Positions 17,496-26,465 of a stretch of 64,000 nucleotides of DNA are shown one piece after another (within the stretch, counting starts at the first letter, position 1; every line of letters starts with the position of its first letter). The notes beneath the pieces were generated by a model that was not told the DNA's origin, did not search any database, and saw only the letters and a list, made by a program, of their open reading frames with translations. A program made the position numbers and the translations under genes. The DNA is from CAZBLK01 sp964492715 (GTDB lineage: Bacteria > Bacillota > Clostridia > Lachnospirales > WRBF01): positions 6,439-70,438 of the forward strand of contig CAZBLK010000014.1 of assembly GCA_964492715.1 (NCBI GenBank), read 5' to 3'.

Positions 17496-17702
17496 ATGTG
17501 GTGCTACGAAAAAAAATTACAATATCCAGTAAAAATTAAACGTCCAAACCCGGCTGCTGCTAAAGTTATTATTACACAGTACGGTGGACCAGACGGCGAA
17601 TTAGGTGCCTCTCTACGTTACTTGTCACAAAGGTATTCTATGCCTTATAAGGAAGTTAATGGCATTTTAACAGATATAGGTACAGAAGAATTAGCACCAT
17701 GA
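17496..17702 (+). pseudogene. cotJC: cotJC, truncated (manganese-catalase-like spore coat protein)
   Basis: The first 66 residues match CotJC closely (WCYEKKLQYPVK, QYGGPDGELGASLRYLSQRY, GILTDIGTEELA), the start of a Mn-catalase-like four-helix protein normally near 190 aa. The frame ends at codon 69 right after EELAP, where the family continues with the first metal-ligand helix (ELAHLEM). No continuation is visible in any frame in the 150 bases before the palindromic element at 17859, so the gene has lost about two thirds of its length, not just gained a frameshift. The metal site cannot form; probably non-functional. Confidence 0.85.
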
Positions 17703-17858
17703 TGTTATCAGTCATACATTCAATATTTTCTAAAAATTATTTCATTTAACACTATCATATTGAAAAAATATTTTTACTTATAATAAATTTCAAATAAATA
17801 AGTGGCATACTAACTTTGTAATGTAAACTATTTGTTGCGTTGGTTTTTTATATGACTA

Positions 17859-18018
17859 GGGTCTATCCGACAAATAAAATTTGCACAAAATCGGCAGTTT
17901 TTCCGCCTGACTTCGTTAGAATTTCTTGTCTAACTTCTAGTTATGCCTGCGAAATTCTGCCTCGTCAGACAAAAAAACTGCTCGATTTGTGCAAAACTTA
18001 TAATTATCGGATACACCC
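17859..18018. repeat. family B-related palindromic element (variant ends), 160 bp
   Basis: Ends GGGTCTATCCGA and TCGGATACACCC are inverted repeats with one mismatch, flanked by TA on both sides. The centre (CTTCGTTAGAATTTCTTGT ... CTGCCTCGT) aligns with the centres of the family B copies at 28111 and 46064 although the ends differ. It lies just past the truncated cotJC. An apparent reading frame across it is an artefact of the palindrome. Confidence 0.75.
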
Positions 18019-18047
18019 TAATTTCAAAATACTTTTAAAAGAACGCC

Positions 18048-18085
18048 CCTTACAGTCAACATGGTGTAACTGTGTTGACTGTAAG
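18048..18085 (-). terminator. hairpin downstream of GH3 gene
   Basis: Perfect 13-bp stem CTTACAGTCAACA / TGTTGACTGTAAG beginning about 35 bases after the GH3 stop on the minus strand. T-run is weak, so it may be a stabilising hairpin. Confidence 0.55.
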
Positions 18086-18118
18086 CCGTCATATTTGCTT
18101 GAGTTTAAAGTTGATTAG

Positions 18119-19846
18119 CTATACGTATCTCACACAATCCTTTGCGTCTGAATTTTTACCAAACAACGTTTGGGCTACAGCCTCAATATTCTCCCTACCC
18201 GATGGGCAAAAACTTACTACAGCGTTTTCAATATAGGAAGGCACACCAAAGGCTTCGTATGGTGTATTGCTTACAATCACCACAGGTATCCCACTCTTTA
18301 CAATTTCAGGTAGAAGTGTACACATTGTTGCATGTGAACGGTAGTTGTAGTAACTGGTACATACTATAGTATCGAATGATTCGTTATCCAAGCGTTCCAA
18401 TACGGCTTGCTTGTCAGCGTCGGTGTACTTTTCATGAATAAGCAGAGATGAAACATTATCGCTATGCTTCCTCATTTCCTCAAACAAAACGCCTGCATGA
18501 ACATATGTAGTGTTTATAAATGAATGGAAATGATGAATCTGTTCGATTAAAAGCACCTTTTTGTCGGGTTGTAAAGGCAAAGCAGAACCTTTTTTCAAAA
18601 TAACCGTACTTTTCTTTGCTACCTCGGCTGCAAAGCTTTTTATTTCATTATCATTAAATAATTCACCTGCGGCAGACTCGTCAACTTTTCCGCCGTTTAC
18701 ATGCAAGCCCATGTCATAGCGCATTGCTAAAATACGAGCAACGCTTTCATCAAGCCGCTTCTCGCTTATCCTGCCTGTTCGCACAGCCTCCAACACCTTT
18801 TCAATTACATAAACAGTAGCAGGAGATTCACTGCGGAAAAGCATAAGGTCACAACCTGCTTCAATACAGCGTAACACAGCTTCAGACAATTCGTATTTAT
18901 CAAGCAGTCCTCGCATCTGAATATTGTCTGTTGTTACAACACCTTGGAATTTTAATTCGTTACGTAATAGGTTTGTTATAATTTCTTTATTTGTTGCTGC
19001 TGGTATATTACCTCCGCCTAAAGCTGGGTATGCGGTAAACGCTGCCATAATTGCAGGAAGTCCATTGTCAATTAATGCCTTGAATGGTCTTATATGCTCA
19101 TTCACAAGTTCTTCCTTGTCAATATTAATGCTTGGCAGAGAAAAGTGTGCATCCTCGCATGATGAACCTCGCCCCGGAAAGTGCTTTCCTGTGCAAATAA
19201 TTCCTGCTTCGCTATAGCCTTTCATTGACTCTATCGCATACTTAATAACAATATCAGCATTAGGGCCGTATGAACGTGGGCCAATCTCTGGATTTAACGG
19301 ATTGGTATTAACGTCTAATACCGGTGAATGAATCATATTAGCACCCAATGAATGTGCTTGTTTTCCTGCATAAAGCCCTGTTTTATAAGCCATGTCTGGC
19401 TCGTTTGTTGCTGCAAGCCCCATAGGATATGGAAACAGTCTTTGAGAGAACAGGAAATCTGCACCTTCACCCTCTTGGTCATAAGCAAAATGTAGACCAA
19501 TGCTATCTTTGCGTTCAAGTGCCAAGTCCCTTAAGTAATTTAAAGTTTGGGCATATTCTGATGGAGTGCAATAAATTCTCTTTGTTTGCAAGTCCGACGG
19601 AACATCAAATGTATCCTTATCAGCCAAAGAATAATGAACCTCATCCCTTTTAAACGCCCTACTTTCGGCAGAGCCCCCATGAAACTTTTGCGCAATTCTA
19701 AAACCGCCTACGTGGTATTTGGTAATCAATTCCTTTACAGATGGCGTAACAATAGGTCCAGCAAAACCAAAGACCATTAATTGTCCAACCTTCTGCTCAA
19801 GCGTAAGCTTACCCATAAGCGTATCAATCCATTTTTCCTTTGACAT
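18119..19846 (-). CDS. glycoside hydrolase family 3, beta-N-acetylhexosaminidase type
   Basis: Cytoplasmic exo-glycosidase, about 575 aa, no signal peptide. The N-terminal barrel has KHFPGRG near residue 218 followed by EDAHFSLP; the Asp-x-His dyad in that loop marks the NagZ-like N-acetylglucosaminidase branch. The nucleophile is the Asp in TTDNIQM near 305. A C-terminal Rossmann-like domain follows from about residue 400. I choose the ATG at 19846 because GGAGG precedes it; an ATG five codons upstream contains that site. It is the last gene of a sugar-importer operon, so it likely trims imported amino-sugar oligosaccharides. Confidence 0.88.
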   Translation of the reverse strand: MSKEKWIDTLMGKLTLEQKVGQLMVFGFAGPIVTPSVKELITKYHVGGFRIAQKFHGGSAESRAFKRDEVHYSLADKDTFDVPSDLQTKRIYCTPSEYAQTLNYLRDLALERKDSIGLHFAYDQEGEGADFLFSQRLFPYPMGLAATNEPDMAYKTGLYAGKQAHSLGANMIHSPVLDVNTNPLNPEIGPRSYGPNADIVIKYAIESMKGYSEAGIICTGKHFPGRGSSCEDAHFSLPSINIDKEELVNEHIRPFKALIDNGLPAIMAAFTAYPALGGGNIPAATNKEIITNLLRNELKFQGVVTTDNIQMRGLLDKYELSEAVLRCIEAGCDLMLFRSESPATVYVIEKVLEAVRTGRISEKRLDESVARILAMRYDMGLHVNGGKVDESAAGELFNDNEIKSFAAEVAKKSTVILKKGSALPLQPDKKVLLIEQIHHFHSFINTTYVHAGVLFEEMRKHSDNVSSLLIHEKYTDADKQAVLERLDNESFDTIVCTSYYNYRSHATMCTLLPEIVKSGIPVVIVSNTPYEAFGVPSYIENAVVSFCPSGRENIEAVAQTLFGKNSDAKDCVRYV

Positions 19847-19907
19847 ATTAGTAACCTCCATTATTGCTAAAATTAAAGCAGCAGGCTAACGCCTGCCGCT
19901 TTTGTAA

Positions 19908-21539
19908 TTAATTGGCGTTGTATCTTGCCAAAGCATTATTGTATATGTCAAGCACCTTTTGAATACCCATATCGTTTAATTTTGCAATGTAGCTATCAAA
20001 CTCGGATATTGGCTTTTTGCCAAGTACAAAAGTATCAAGCCATTCGTCCTTGTATGTATTTATTTCGGACATAATAGGCGTAATAGTATCTTGCTCTTCC
20101 TTTGTAAATTTAAGTTTAGGCATACCTTCAATAATGTATGGAACATATTCTTTACGGATACGTTTTACTTCGTCAGAAATAAACGCATTTTCATAAACCT
20201 CACTTTGTTGATAAGGGAAGTCTATAGCCATACCGTTTTTACGAAGCATATCAGCAGGTGCTTTTCCATCAGAGCTTTTGAGAATAGCATCTGTGTACTT
20301 AATATCGTTGCCGCTTCCTGTATATGTCTCACCTTCTAAGCCAAAGTTCAGTAATTTCATACCTTCTTCGCTGTAAATAAAGTCAAACATTTTTACAATT
20401 TCTTTCTTGTATTTAGAGTTTACAGAAATTGCTGCTGAGCCGGTTTCACGTACAGATGCAAGCTGTCTTCTTGTTTGAGGTTTGCCAGAAGGTCCAACTG
20501 GTGGAAGAAGTCCTATAAGCTGTGCATTAGGGTCGTCTTTTTGTAAAACGGCGTTAAACCTGTCTATTCTTGATGAAAACCCTATAGTAATACCAGATTG
20601 GCTTGTTGTCATTCGACTTTCCCAAAGAGGCGTATCAACAGTTAAATATTCTGGGTCCATCAATTTTTCATTATAAAGCATATTTGCAAATGTTAAATAA
20701 TCTTTCATACGTGGGTCTGCAGGACCATATTTAATTTGTCCGTCTTCCATGAAAAATTCAGCATTTACACCTGAATCAATACCGAAAGCCTCAAATAAGT
20801 TTGCACCTGCGAACTTATTTGTAAATGTGTATGGTATTTCGTCATTTATGCCATTACCGTTCATATCATTATCACGGAACGCCTTCATAACTGTTACCCA
20901 ATCTTCTGTAGTTTTAGGTTCTTGCAAGCCGAGTTTATCAAGCCAGTCTTTGCGAATCATGTAAGTTAACTCGTTTGGAATAGCTGCAATTTGAGGGAGT
21001 ATATATATTTTCAAATCATTAAACGTTACGTCTTTCTTTATTTTTGGGTTGTCATCAAAAATCTTTTGAAGATTTGGTGCATCTTCATTAATTAAGTCAC
21101 CTATTGCTGCAAATGCCCCCTTTTCTACATAAGGTGAAAGGCCAGAATACGTGTGAATAATTAAGTCAGGAACGTTAGATGGTGACGACATCATAATGTT
21201 AAATGAATCGTTGTAGCCATCCCAAGGCACTGTTTGCCATTTAAAGCGGATATTTGTCTTTTCCTCAATTGTCTTGATTGTTAGCATGTCGTTTCCTATT
21301 GGATAGTCGGTTCTGTCCCTAAAGAATACTGTAATTTCTACCGGCTTATCGGAAACATACCATTTTTTTGACTCGTCCACAGGCTGTGGTTCTGTACTGG
21401 CTTGACCAGTTGTTTGGCTCTCAGTTGGTTGCTGAGACGCAGTTTCAGTTTGATTTTGATTTTGTGCTGGATTTGAGCATCCACTTAAAATTCCTGTAAA
21501 GATGCAACCTGCAAGCAAAATAGATACTAACTTTTTCAT
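19908..21539 (-). CDS. carbohydrate ABC transporter substrate-binding lipoprotein
   Basis: Extracellular solute-binding protein of the LplA type (family 1, long form), 543 aa. Lipobox LSGC near residue 21, then a Gln/Thr/Ser-rich linker that tethers it to the membrane, then the binding fold. A Ca-site-like loop DNDMNGNGINDE near residue 220 is typical of this group. It sits between the permease genes and the GH3 glycosidase in a minus-strand operon. No ATPase gene is present; these systems usually share an MsmX-like ATPase encoded elsewhere. Confidence 0.93.
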   Translation of the reverse strand: MKKLVSILLAGCIFTGILSGCSNPAQNQNQTETASQQPTESQTTGQASTEPQPVDESKKWYVSDKPVEITVFFRDRTDYPIGNDMLTIKTIEEKTNIRFKWQTVPWDGYNDSFNIMMSSPSNVPDLIIHTYSGLSPYVEKGAFAAIGDLINEDAPNLQKIFDDNPKIKKDVTFNDLKIYILPQIAAIPNELTYMIRKDWLDKLGLQEPKTTEDWVTVMKAFRDNDMNGNGINDEIPYTFTNKFAGANLFEAFGIDSGVNAEFFMEDGQIKYGPADPRMKDYLTFANMLYNEKLMDPEYLTVDTPLWESRMTTSQSGITIGFSSRIDRFNAVLQKDDPNAQLIGLLPPVGPSGKPQTRRQLASVRETGSAAISVNSKYKKEIVKMFDFIYSEEGMKLLNFGLEGETYTGSGNDIKYTDAILKSSDGKAPADMLRKNGMAIDFPYQQSEVYENAFISDEVKRIRKEYVPYIIEGMPKLKFTKEEQDTITPIMSEINTYKDEWLDTFVLGKKPISEFDSYIAKLNDMGIQKVLDIYNNALARYNAN

Positions 21540-21568
21540 CTAATTCCCTCCCAATATATTTTTAAATA

Positions 21569-22432
21569 TTATCCCTTTTCTGCGCCAACCATCATACCCT
21601 TTACGAGATATTTCTGCATAAAAGGATAAGCTATAATCATTGGCAGAATGGAAATAACAATTGCAGCATATTTTAAACCTTCCCTACCCGCTGATGTGCT
21701 ACCAAGCATTTCAGACGTATTGCCCAGAATAACAAGGTCACGAAGCACCAACTGCAACGGCCATAGAGTTTTGTCTCTTAAGTATAACATAGCAGGCAAG
21801 TAAGCATTCCAATGGTACACTGCGTAGAACAATGCTATAGTAACTAATGACGGAATAGAGCATGGAAGAAATATTTTAAACAGTACATCTATATCGTTAG
21901 CACCGTCAATTTTTGCTGCTTCTTCCAAGCTGTCAGGTATTTGCTCGAAAAATGTCTTCATAACAATCATGTTATATGTTGTTATAGCCATAGGCAAAAG
22001 CATTGCCCAAATTGTATTGTAAATTTTCAGTTTATCTACCAATAAATAGTTTGGTATCATTCCTGCGTTAAACCAGATTGTTGCAGCGGTAAAAATAGTG
22101 AAAAACTTTTTACCAAAAAACTGTTTGCGAGATAATACATATGCTCCTAGTACAGTTAAAAACATACCTATAGCTACACCTGAAACCGTATAAAACAAAG
22201 TGTTGGCATATGCACGCCAAATAAGCTTGTATTGTAGCAACCTTTCGTAGGCATCTGTTTGAAAACCGTTGGGTATTATGCTTACCTTACCTTGTATTAA
22301 GAATGAATCCCCAGTAAATGATGCAGCCAATACATAAATTAGCGGATAAATTGTAGCTGCCGCTACTGCCAGCAATATAACCGTGTTAAAGCTCATAAAA
22401 ATCTTACGGCTGAGTGTGCTTTTTCCTACCAT
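21569..22432 (-). CDS. carbohydrate ABC transporter permease (LplC/YtcP-like)
   Basis: Six-segment membrane permease of the MalG type, 287 aa. EAA loop reads EEAAKIDGANDIDVLFKIFLP near residues 175-195. C-terminus KGMMVGAEKG is typical for the YtcP branch that pairs with long lipoprotein receptors. Begins 13 bases after the partner permease and ends 29 bases before the binding-protein gene. Confidence 0.94.
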   Translation of the reverse strand: MVGKSTLSRKIFMSFNTVILLAVAAATIYPLIYVLAASFTGDSFLIQGKVSIIPNGFQTDAYERLLQYKLIWRAYANTLFYTVSGVAIGMFLTVLGAYVLSRKQFFGKKFFTIFTAATIWFNAGMIPNYLLVDKLKIYNTIWAMLLPMAITTYNMIVMKTFFEQIPDSLEEAAKIDGANDIDVLFKIFLPCSIPSLVTIALFYAVYHWNAYLPAMLYLRDKTLWPLQLVLRDLVILGNTSEMLGSTSAGREGLKYAAIVISILPMIIAYPFMQKYLVKGMMVGAEKG

Positions 22433-22445
22433 TGTTATCCCCCCC

Positions 22446-23405
22446 TTACCACATACTTCTGTTAGTAAATTTCTTGCTAAACTTGTTTGTAATAATTACA
22501 AGGAACAAAGCCAGAGCAGCCTGGAACAAGCCTATTGCCGTAGCGTAACTGTAGTTTCCTTCGCTAATACCGGTTCTGTAAACAAATGTACCTATAACAT
22601 CAGCAGTTTCGTATAGCTGCGAATTGTACATTAATAATATTGCTTCGTAGCCAAGATTAAATATTTGACCAGACTTAATAATAAACAATACCATAATGGT
22701 AGGTGCAATGGCAGGAAGGGTAACAACCATCATCTGCTTAAAACGTCCTGCACCGTCTACAACAGCAGCTTCGTACAACTGTGGGTCAACCCCTGTTAGA
22801 GCCGCCATATATATAATTGAATTCCAGCCAAGCTCACGCCATATATTCATTGTTGTAAATAATCCCCAAAAATATTTAGGCTCTGTTAAAAAGTAGACAC
22901 TGTCCATGCCTGCTGCTTGCCTTGCTAGGTTAAATATCCCTGTGTTTGGTTGTAAAAATTGCATATATATACTTACAATAACTACAAGAGAGATAAAATG
23001 CGGTATGTATCCTATTGTTGACACTGCTTTTTTAAACTTAGGGCTTGTAATTTCGTTTAAAAGCAGTGCAAAAATAATTGGTGCACTAAATGTAATGGTA
23101 AGGTCAAAAAGACCTATCATTAGTGTGTTTCGCATTACCCTCCAAAAAGAATTTGAAGACAGAAACTGCTTAAAGTAATCAAATCCTACCCATGCGCTTT
23201 CCCAAATACCAACGTATGGATTATAATCCTTAAAGGCTATAATAGTCCAAAGCATTGGAATGTATCGAAAAACAACATAGTAGATTAATACCGGCAAAAA
23301 CATCAAATAAAGATACTTATTTTCATTTACTATCCGTTTTAGCGAACGCCTGTTTCCGGTAAACAATTCTGTAGACACTTTTTTGCCAGCAGCCACAGTG
23401 TCCAT
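22446..23405 (-). CDS. carbohydrate ABC transporter permease (LplB-like)
   Basis: MalF-type permease, about 319 aa, first gene of the operon. Membrane segments start at YLMFLPVLIYYVVF; EAA loop reads YEAAVVDGAGRFKQMMVVTLP. I set the start at the ATG at 23405 with GAGGTG seven bases upstream; the reading frame continues further up but without a ribosome site. It is transcribed away from the AraC-type regulator at 23736, with about 330 bases of shared control region. Confidence 0.93.
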   Translation of the reverse strand: MDTVAAGKKVSTELFTGNRRSLKRIVNENKYLYLMFLPVLIYYVVFRYIPMLWTIIAFKDYNPYVGIWESAWVGFDYFKQFLSSNSFWRVMRNTLMIGLFDLTITFSAPIIFALLLNEITSPKFKKAVSTIGYIPHFISLVVIVSIYMQFLQPNTGIFNLARQAAGMDSVYFLTEPKYFWGLFTTMNIWRELGWNSIIYMAALTGVDPQLYEAAVVDGAGRFKQMMVVTLPAIAPTIMVLFIIKSGQIFNLGYEAILLMYNSQLYETADVIGTFVYRTGISEGNYSYATAIGLFQAALALFLVIITNKFSKKFTNRSMW

Positions 23406-23623
23406 TTTCATCACCTCGCTATTTTTGTCTGTATTATAAAATGCACAAAAATATTTGACAATCTTCATTTTTTTGATATTTAATTTTATGTATACAAATG
23501 CAGCAAAATAGGCTTTGCAAGCACTTTTGTGCTAAGTGTACAATATTTTTATCAATGAACAATTTTATTGTATATTAAAAATAAATTGATATATTTTATT
23601 TTTGTGGTAGTATATACACATAA

Positions 23624-23664
23624 GGGATAGAAATAAAAGCCACAACAACTTTTATTTCTATCCC
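23624..23664 (+). promoter_or_regulatory. perfect 16-bp inverted repeat in regulator leader
   Basis: GGGATAGAAATAAAAG and its exact complement are separated by nine bases, between the divergent transporter operon and the regulator gene. It could be an operator for the AraC protein or a leader hairpin; there is no T-run after it. Confidence 0.5.
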
Positions 23665-23735
23665 ATATACTAGTTTATGCTTTAGACATAAATGCAGTTT
23701 TGAACAAGGCCGTATATCATTTTGGGGGAATTTAC

Positions 23736-26003
23736 ATGCTTCTTTTATACATTAAAAAATGCATATATTGGATAAAGGGAAACTCATTTTTTTTAAAGCT
23801 ATCATTGTCTTTTCTTTCGCTTATTGTTATTGTAGTTATTGGTTTTCAAATTTTTACAAGTAATTTTATTTTTAATGAAATGAAGGACCTTGTAGTTAAA
23901 TCGAGGGTTGATTCTTTAGAAAAGGTAAAACGTATTTTTGAGCAACAGTATTCAAACTTGAATGACATAACAAAACAGCTTACCCTAGACAACAACATTT
24001 TGTCAGCCTCATATTTTGAAAACGAGATGGGCTCTGACGAGCTTCTTACATATCAAAATATAATTAATAGGCTTAAGTCAGTAAACCTTACTAATGAATA
24101 TGTTCAAAATATTTCTATATATTTTCATAAATCTAAAAATGTAGTTACCCAAAGCGGTAAATACACTGATAAATTTTTCTTTGCTATGCAACCAGCATCA
24201 ATACAAAAGGTTTATGAGGATAATATTTATAAAATCTATCCATTTGGATATAGTTGCAGGGAAGAAAACGAGATTGTTTTTTCTGCCCCCTTGCCGCTTT
24301 ATTCAGCATACCCAAAAGCCAGTGTATATATTGGTGTTAAGCCAACGCTTTTTGACAGCTTGATTAAAAATGAAAACCAAGGGCTTCCCAGCTATACAAT
24401 AATTATTGACCCTAACTCCAATGTAGTATCAGAATACAGTTCTTTTCAGGACTTGGAGACTATTAGCAAAGTTAAGCAATTAATTTTATCAAAAAAAATT
24501 GACGAGCCTATAGACGATATAAAAAGCCAGTTACGTACTATGGGGTTTGAAGCTGACTATACCTTTTCAGAACAGACAAGGTATAGTTTTGTATCCGTAT
24601 TTTCCATAAGCTACCTATCAGAAAAACTTGCTACTTATATTAAGGCAAGCCGTATTATTGTAATATCTATTTTAATTATAAGCTCATTGTATGCATTGTT
24701 TATGATTAGAAAAATTTACAGACCCATTAAAGAACTTGTAAGCTATATACACCTATGTTCAGATAAAGACATGTTTTCAATAGATGAAATTAATTTTATT
24801 AACACATTTATTCAGTCTATATTACAGCAAAACAATAAGTTAAAGCAAAGTCATAGTATGGCAAAGCAGAGAATTCTTTGCGATGCACTTAACGGAAACA
24901 TAGGCTCGGCACGTTTTTTTGGAGAATATAACATGCAATATTTTAACGATGACTTCAGATACAAGTACTACGTAGTTATAACAATTCAGTCAGTGCATAA
25001 GCTAAAAGATATTGTCATACAAACACTACACAAACAATTTGAATCTGTTGAAAACTTTTCATGCCATATAGCTGAACACGACTCAAATACGGTTAGTATA
25101 ATTTTAAACTTTGAAATAATTGACAATATTTCAGCAAACATAAACACAATTGCAGAATATTTAAAAATTGTGTTAAATGATGATATTGATTATGCAATTG
25201 GAATAGGAAACTGCTACGAAGGGTTTGAATATCTTGCAAAATCCTATGAAGAGTCCTTGTATGCTGTTCAAAACAGGGCTTTCAGGGGTAGTGGCTGTGC
25301 TATTTATGTAGATGAAGTTCGGAGATATTCACATTTTGGGCTTATTATTCAGCAAGCACATGAATCAAAGCTTGTAAATGCTATTAAAACAGGAAATTAC
25401 GAGGTTATAAAACCGCTTTTTAAGGAAATATTTAGTGTTTTAGATACAGAAAGCGGAAGCTTTTATTCTATCGAGGCAATTACAGCGTTTTTTTATAAGA
25501 TTCTTAACATAGTTTTGACTTGCTTGTATAACACACACTTTGATAATTTTGATGTACCAATTTTTAACGATAATATATATAAAAAGCTTGAAAACGGAAA
25601 AACCCTTGAGCAAAAGCAAGCAACACTTATTGAATTTACAGAGAATGTAGCTAAGATTATTGCTAATAGGGAAACAAACAATGCAAATGTCATTTACGGT
25701 AAAATGCTTGAGTATATTGAAGCCAACTATACACATGATATTTCTCTTAAATCGTTAAGTGACCTTCTTAATTATTCAATACCGTACCTTAGTTTTATCT
25801 TCAAGCAAGTTTCAGGGGAGCTTTTTGTTGACTTTGTAAATCAGTACAGAATTTCCAAAGCTAAAAAGCTTATGACGTCAACAGACGAATCAATTTCATC
25901 AATTGCATTGGAAATAGGGTTTACAAGCGCAAATAACTTTATTAGAGTATTTAAAAAATACGAGGGAATAACACCGGGACAATTTCGAAAAAGGGTTAAC
26001 TAA
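23736..26003 (+). CDS. membrane-bound AraC-family transcriptional regulator
   Basis: 755 aa. An N-terminal membrane segment (LSLSFLSLIVIVVIGFQIF) and a second one near residue 310 (IIVISILIISSLYALFMI) enclose a roughly 270-residue outer domain of the Cache type. After a linker and a middle domain, the C-terminal 100 residues form an AraC helix-turn-helix pair (ISLKSLSDLLNYS and SISSIALEIGF...NNFIRVFKKYEG). Start ATG at 23736 has GGGGGA seven bases ahead. It is divergent from the sugar ABC operon, which it most probably controls in response to an extracellular sugar. Similar regulator-plus-importer pairs are common in Firmicutes. Confidence 0.9.
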   Translation: MLLLYIKKCIYWIKGNSFFLKLSLSFLSLIVIVVIGFQIFTSNFIFNEMKDLVVKSRVDSLEKVKRIFEQQYSNLNDITKQLTLDNNILSASYFENEMGSDELLTYQNIINRLKSVNLTNEYVQNISIYFHKSKNVVTQSGKYTDKFFFAMQPASIQKVYEDNIYKIYPFGYSCREENEIVFSAPLPLYSAYPKASVYIGVKPTLFDSLIKNENQGLPSYTIIIDPNSNVVSEYSSFQDLETISKVKQLILSKKIDEPIDDIKSQLRTMGFEADYTFSEQTRYSFVSVFSISYLSEKLATYIKASRIIVISILIISSLYALFMIRKIYRPIKELVSYIHLCSDKDMFSIDEINFINTFIQSILQQNNKLKQSHSMAKQRILCDALNGNIGSARFFGEYNMQYFNDDFRYKYYVVITIQSVHKLKDIVIQTLHKQFESVENFSCHIAEHDSNTVSIILNFEIIDNISANINTIAEYLKIVLNDDIDYAIGIGNCYEGFEYLAKSYEESLYAVQNRAFRGSGCAIYVDEVRRYSHFGLIIQQAHESKLVNAIKTGNYEVIKPLFKEIFSVLDTESGSFYSIEAITAFFYKILNIVLTCLYNTHFDNFDVPIFNDNIYKKLENGKTLEQKQATLIEFTENVAKIIANRETNNANVIYGKMLEYIEANYTHDISLKSLSDLLNYSIPYLSFIFKQVSGELFVDFVNQYRISKAKKLMTSTDESISSIALEIGFTSANNFIRVFKKYEGITPGQFRKRVN

Positions 26004-26173
26004 GCCATTAAAATATTATGCATGAAATGGCGCTGATAGTTATAATGATTCGCTTCATTTTTTTCACCCTCTACCATTATAACATATCCCTGCTTATTAT
26101 TAAGTATTTAATTTGAGAGTAGTACTAAATAAACACTATTGTATAATTTTATTGTAATTTAACTTTAAAACTA

Positions 26174-26334
26174 GGGCGTGTTCCCACTATCTGAAATGCC
26201 CAGATTTTGAGCTGATTTTTCGGCATACGAGGCAAATTTTCGAAGTAATACAGAAGTATTACAAGAAAATTTAACGAAGTATGGCGGAAAATCAGCTCAA
26301 AAGATGGGCGTTGAACGGTAGTGAGAACACGCCC
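26174..26334. repeat. family B element (copy B1), 161 bp
   Basis: Ends GGGCGTGTTCCCAC / GTGAGAACACGCCC, flanked by TA (and CTAG) on both sides; whole element is a near-palindrome with a CTGATTTTTC / GGAAAATCAG arm pair. No ORF. Confidence 0.85.
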
Positions 26335-26353
26335 TAGCTGATAGCTGATACTG

Positions 26354-26465
26354 TTCTAGGCGTGGTGGAGAAGGCATAATAGAAAAATTACGTCAAGCCA
26401 CCACAACGAAGAATTGCGGAATAATCGCTTTAAAGATGCGTAACAGCTTACTGAACACAGGTTCT
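26354..26465. repeat. family A element (copy A2), left half missing
   Basis: Matches the right two thirds of the element at 42793 (from TTCTAGGCGTGGTGG to ACACAGGTTCT). The left arm is lost where the family B copy lies. Its last base coincides with the last base of the glpK stop codon on the minus strand. Confidence 0.75.

Noticed and set aside
17840..18118. 92-codon rightward reading frame
   Set aside because: It runs through the palindromic element at 17859-18018 and has no ribosome site; the frame comes from the repeat.
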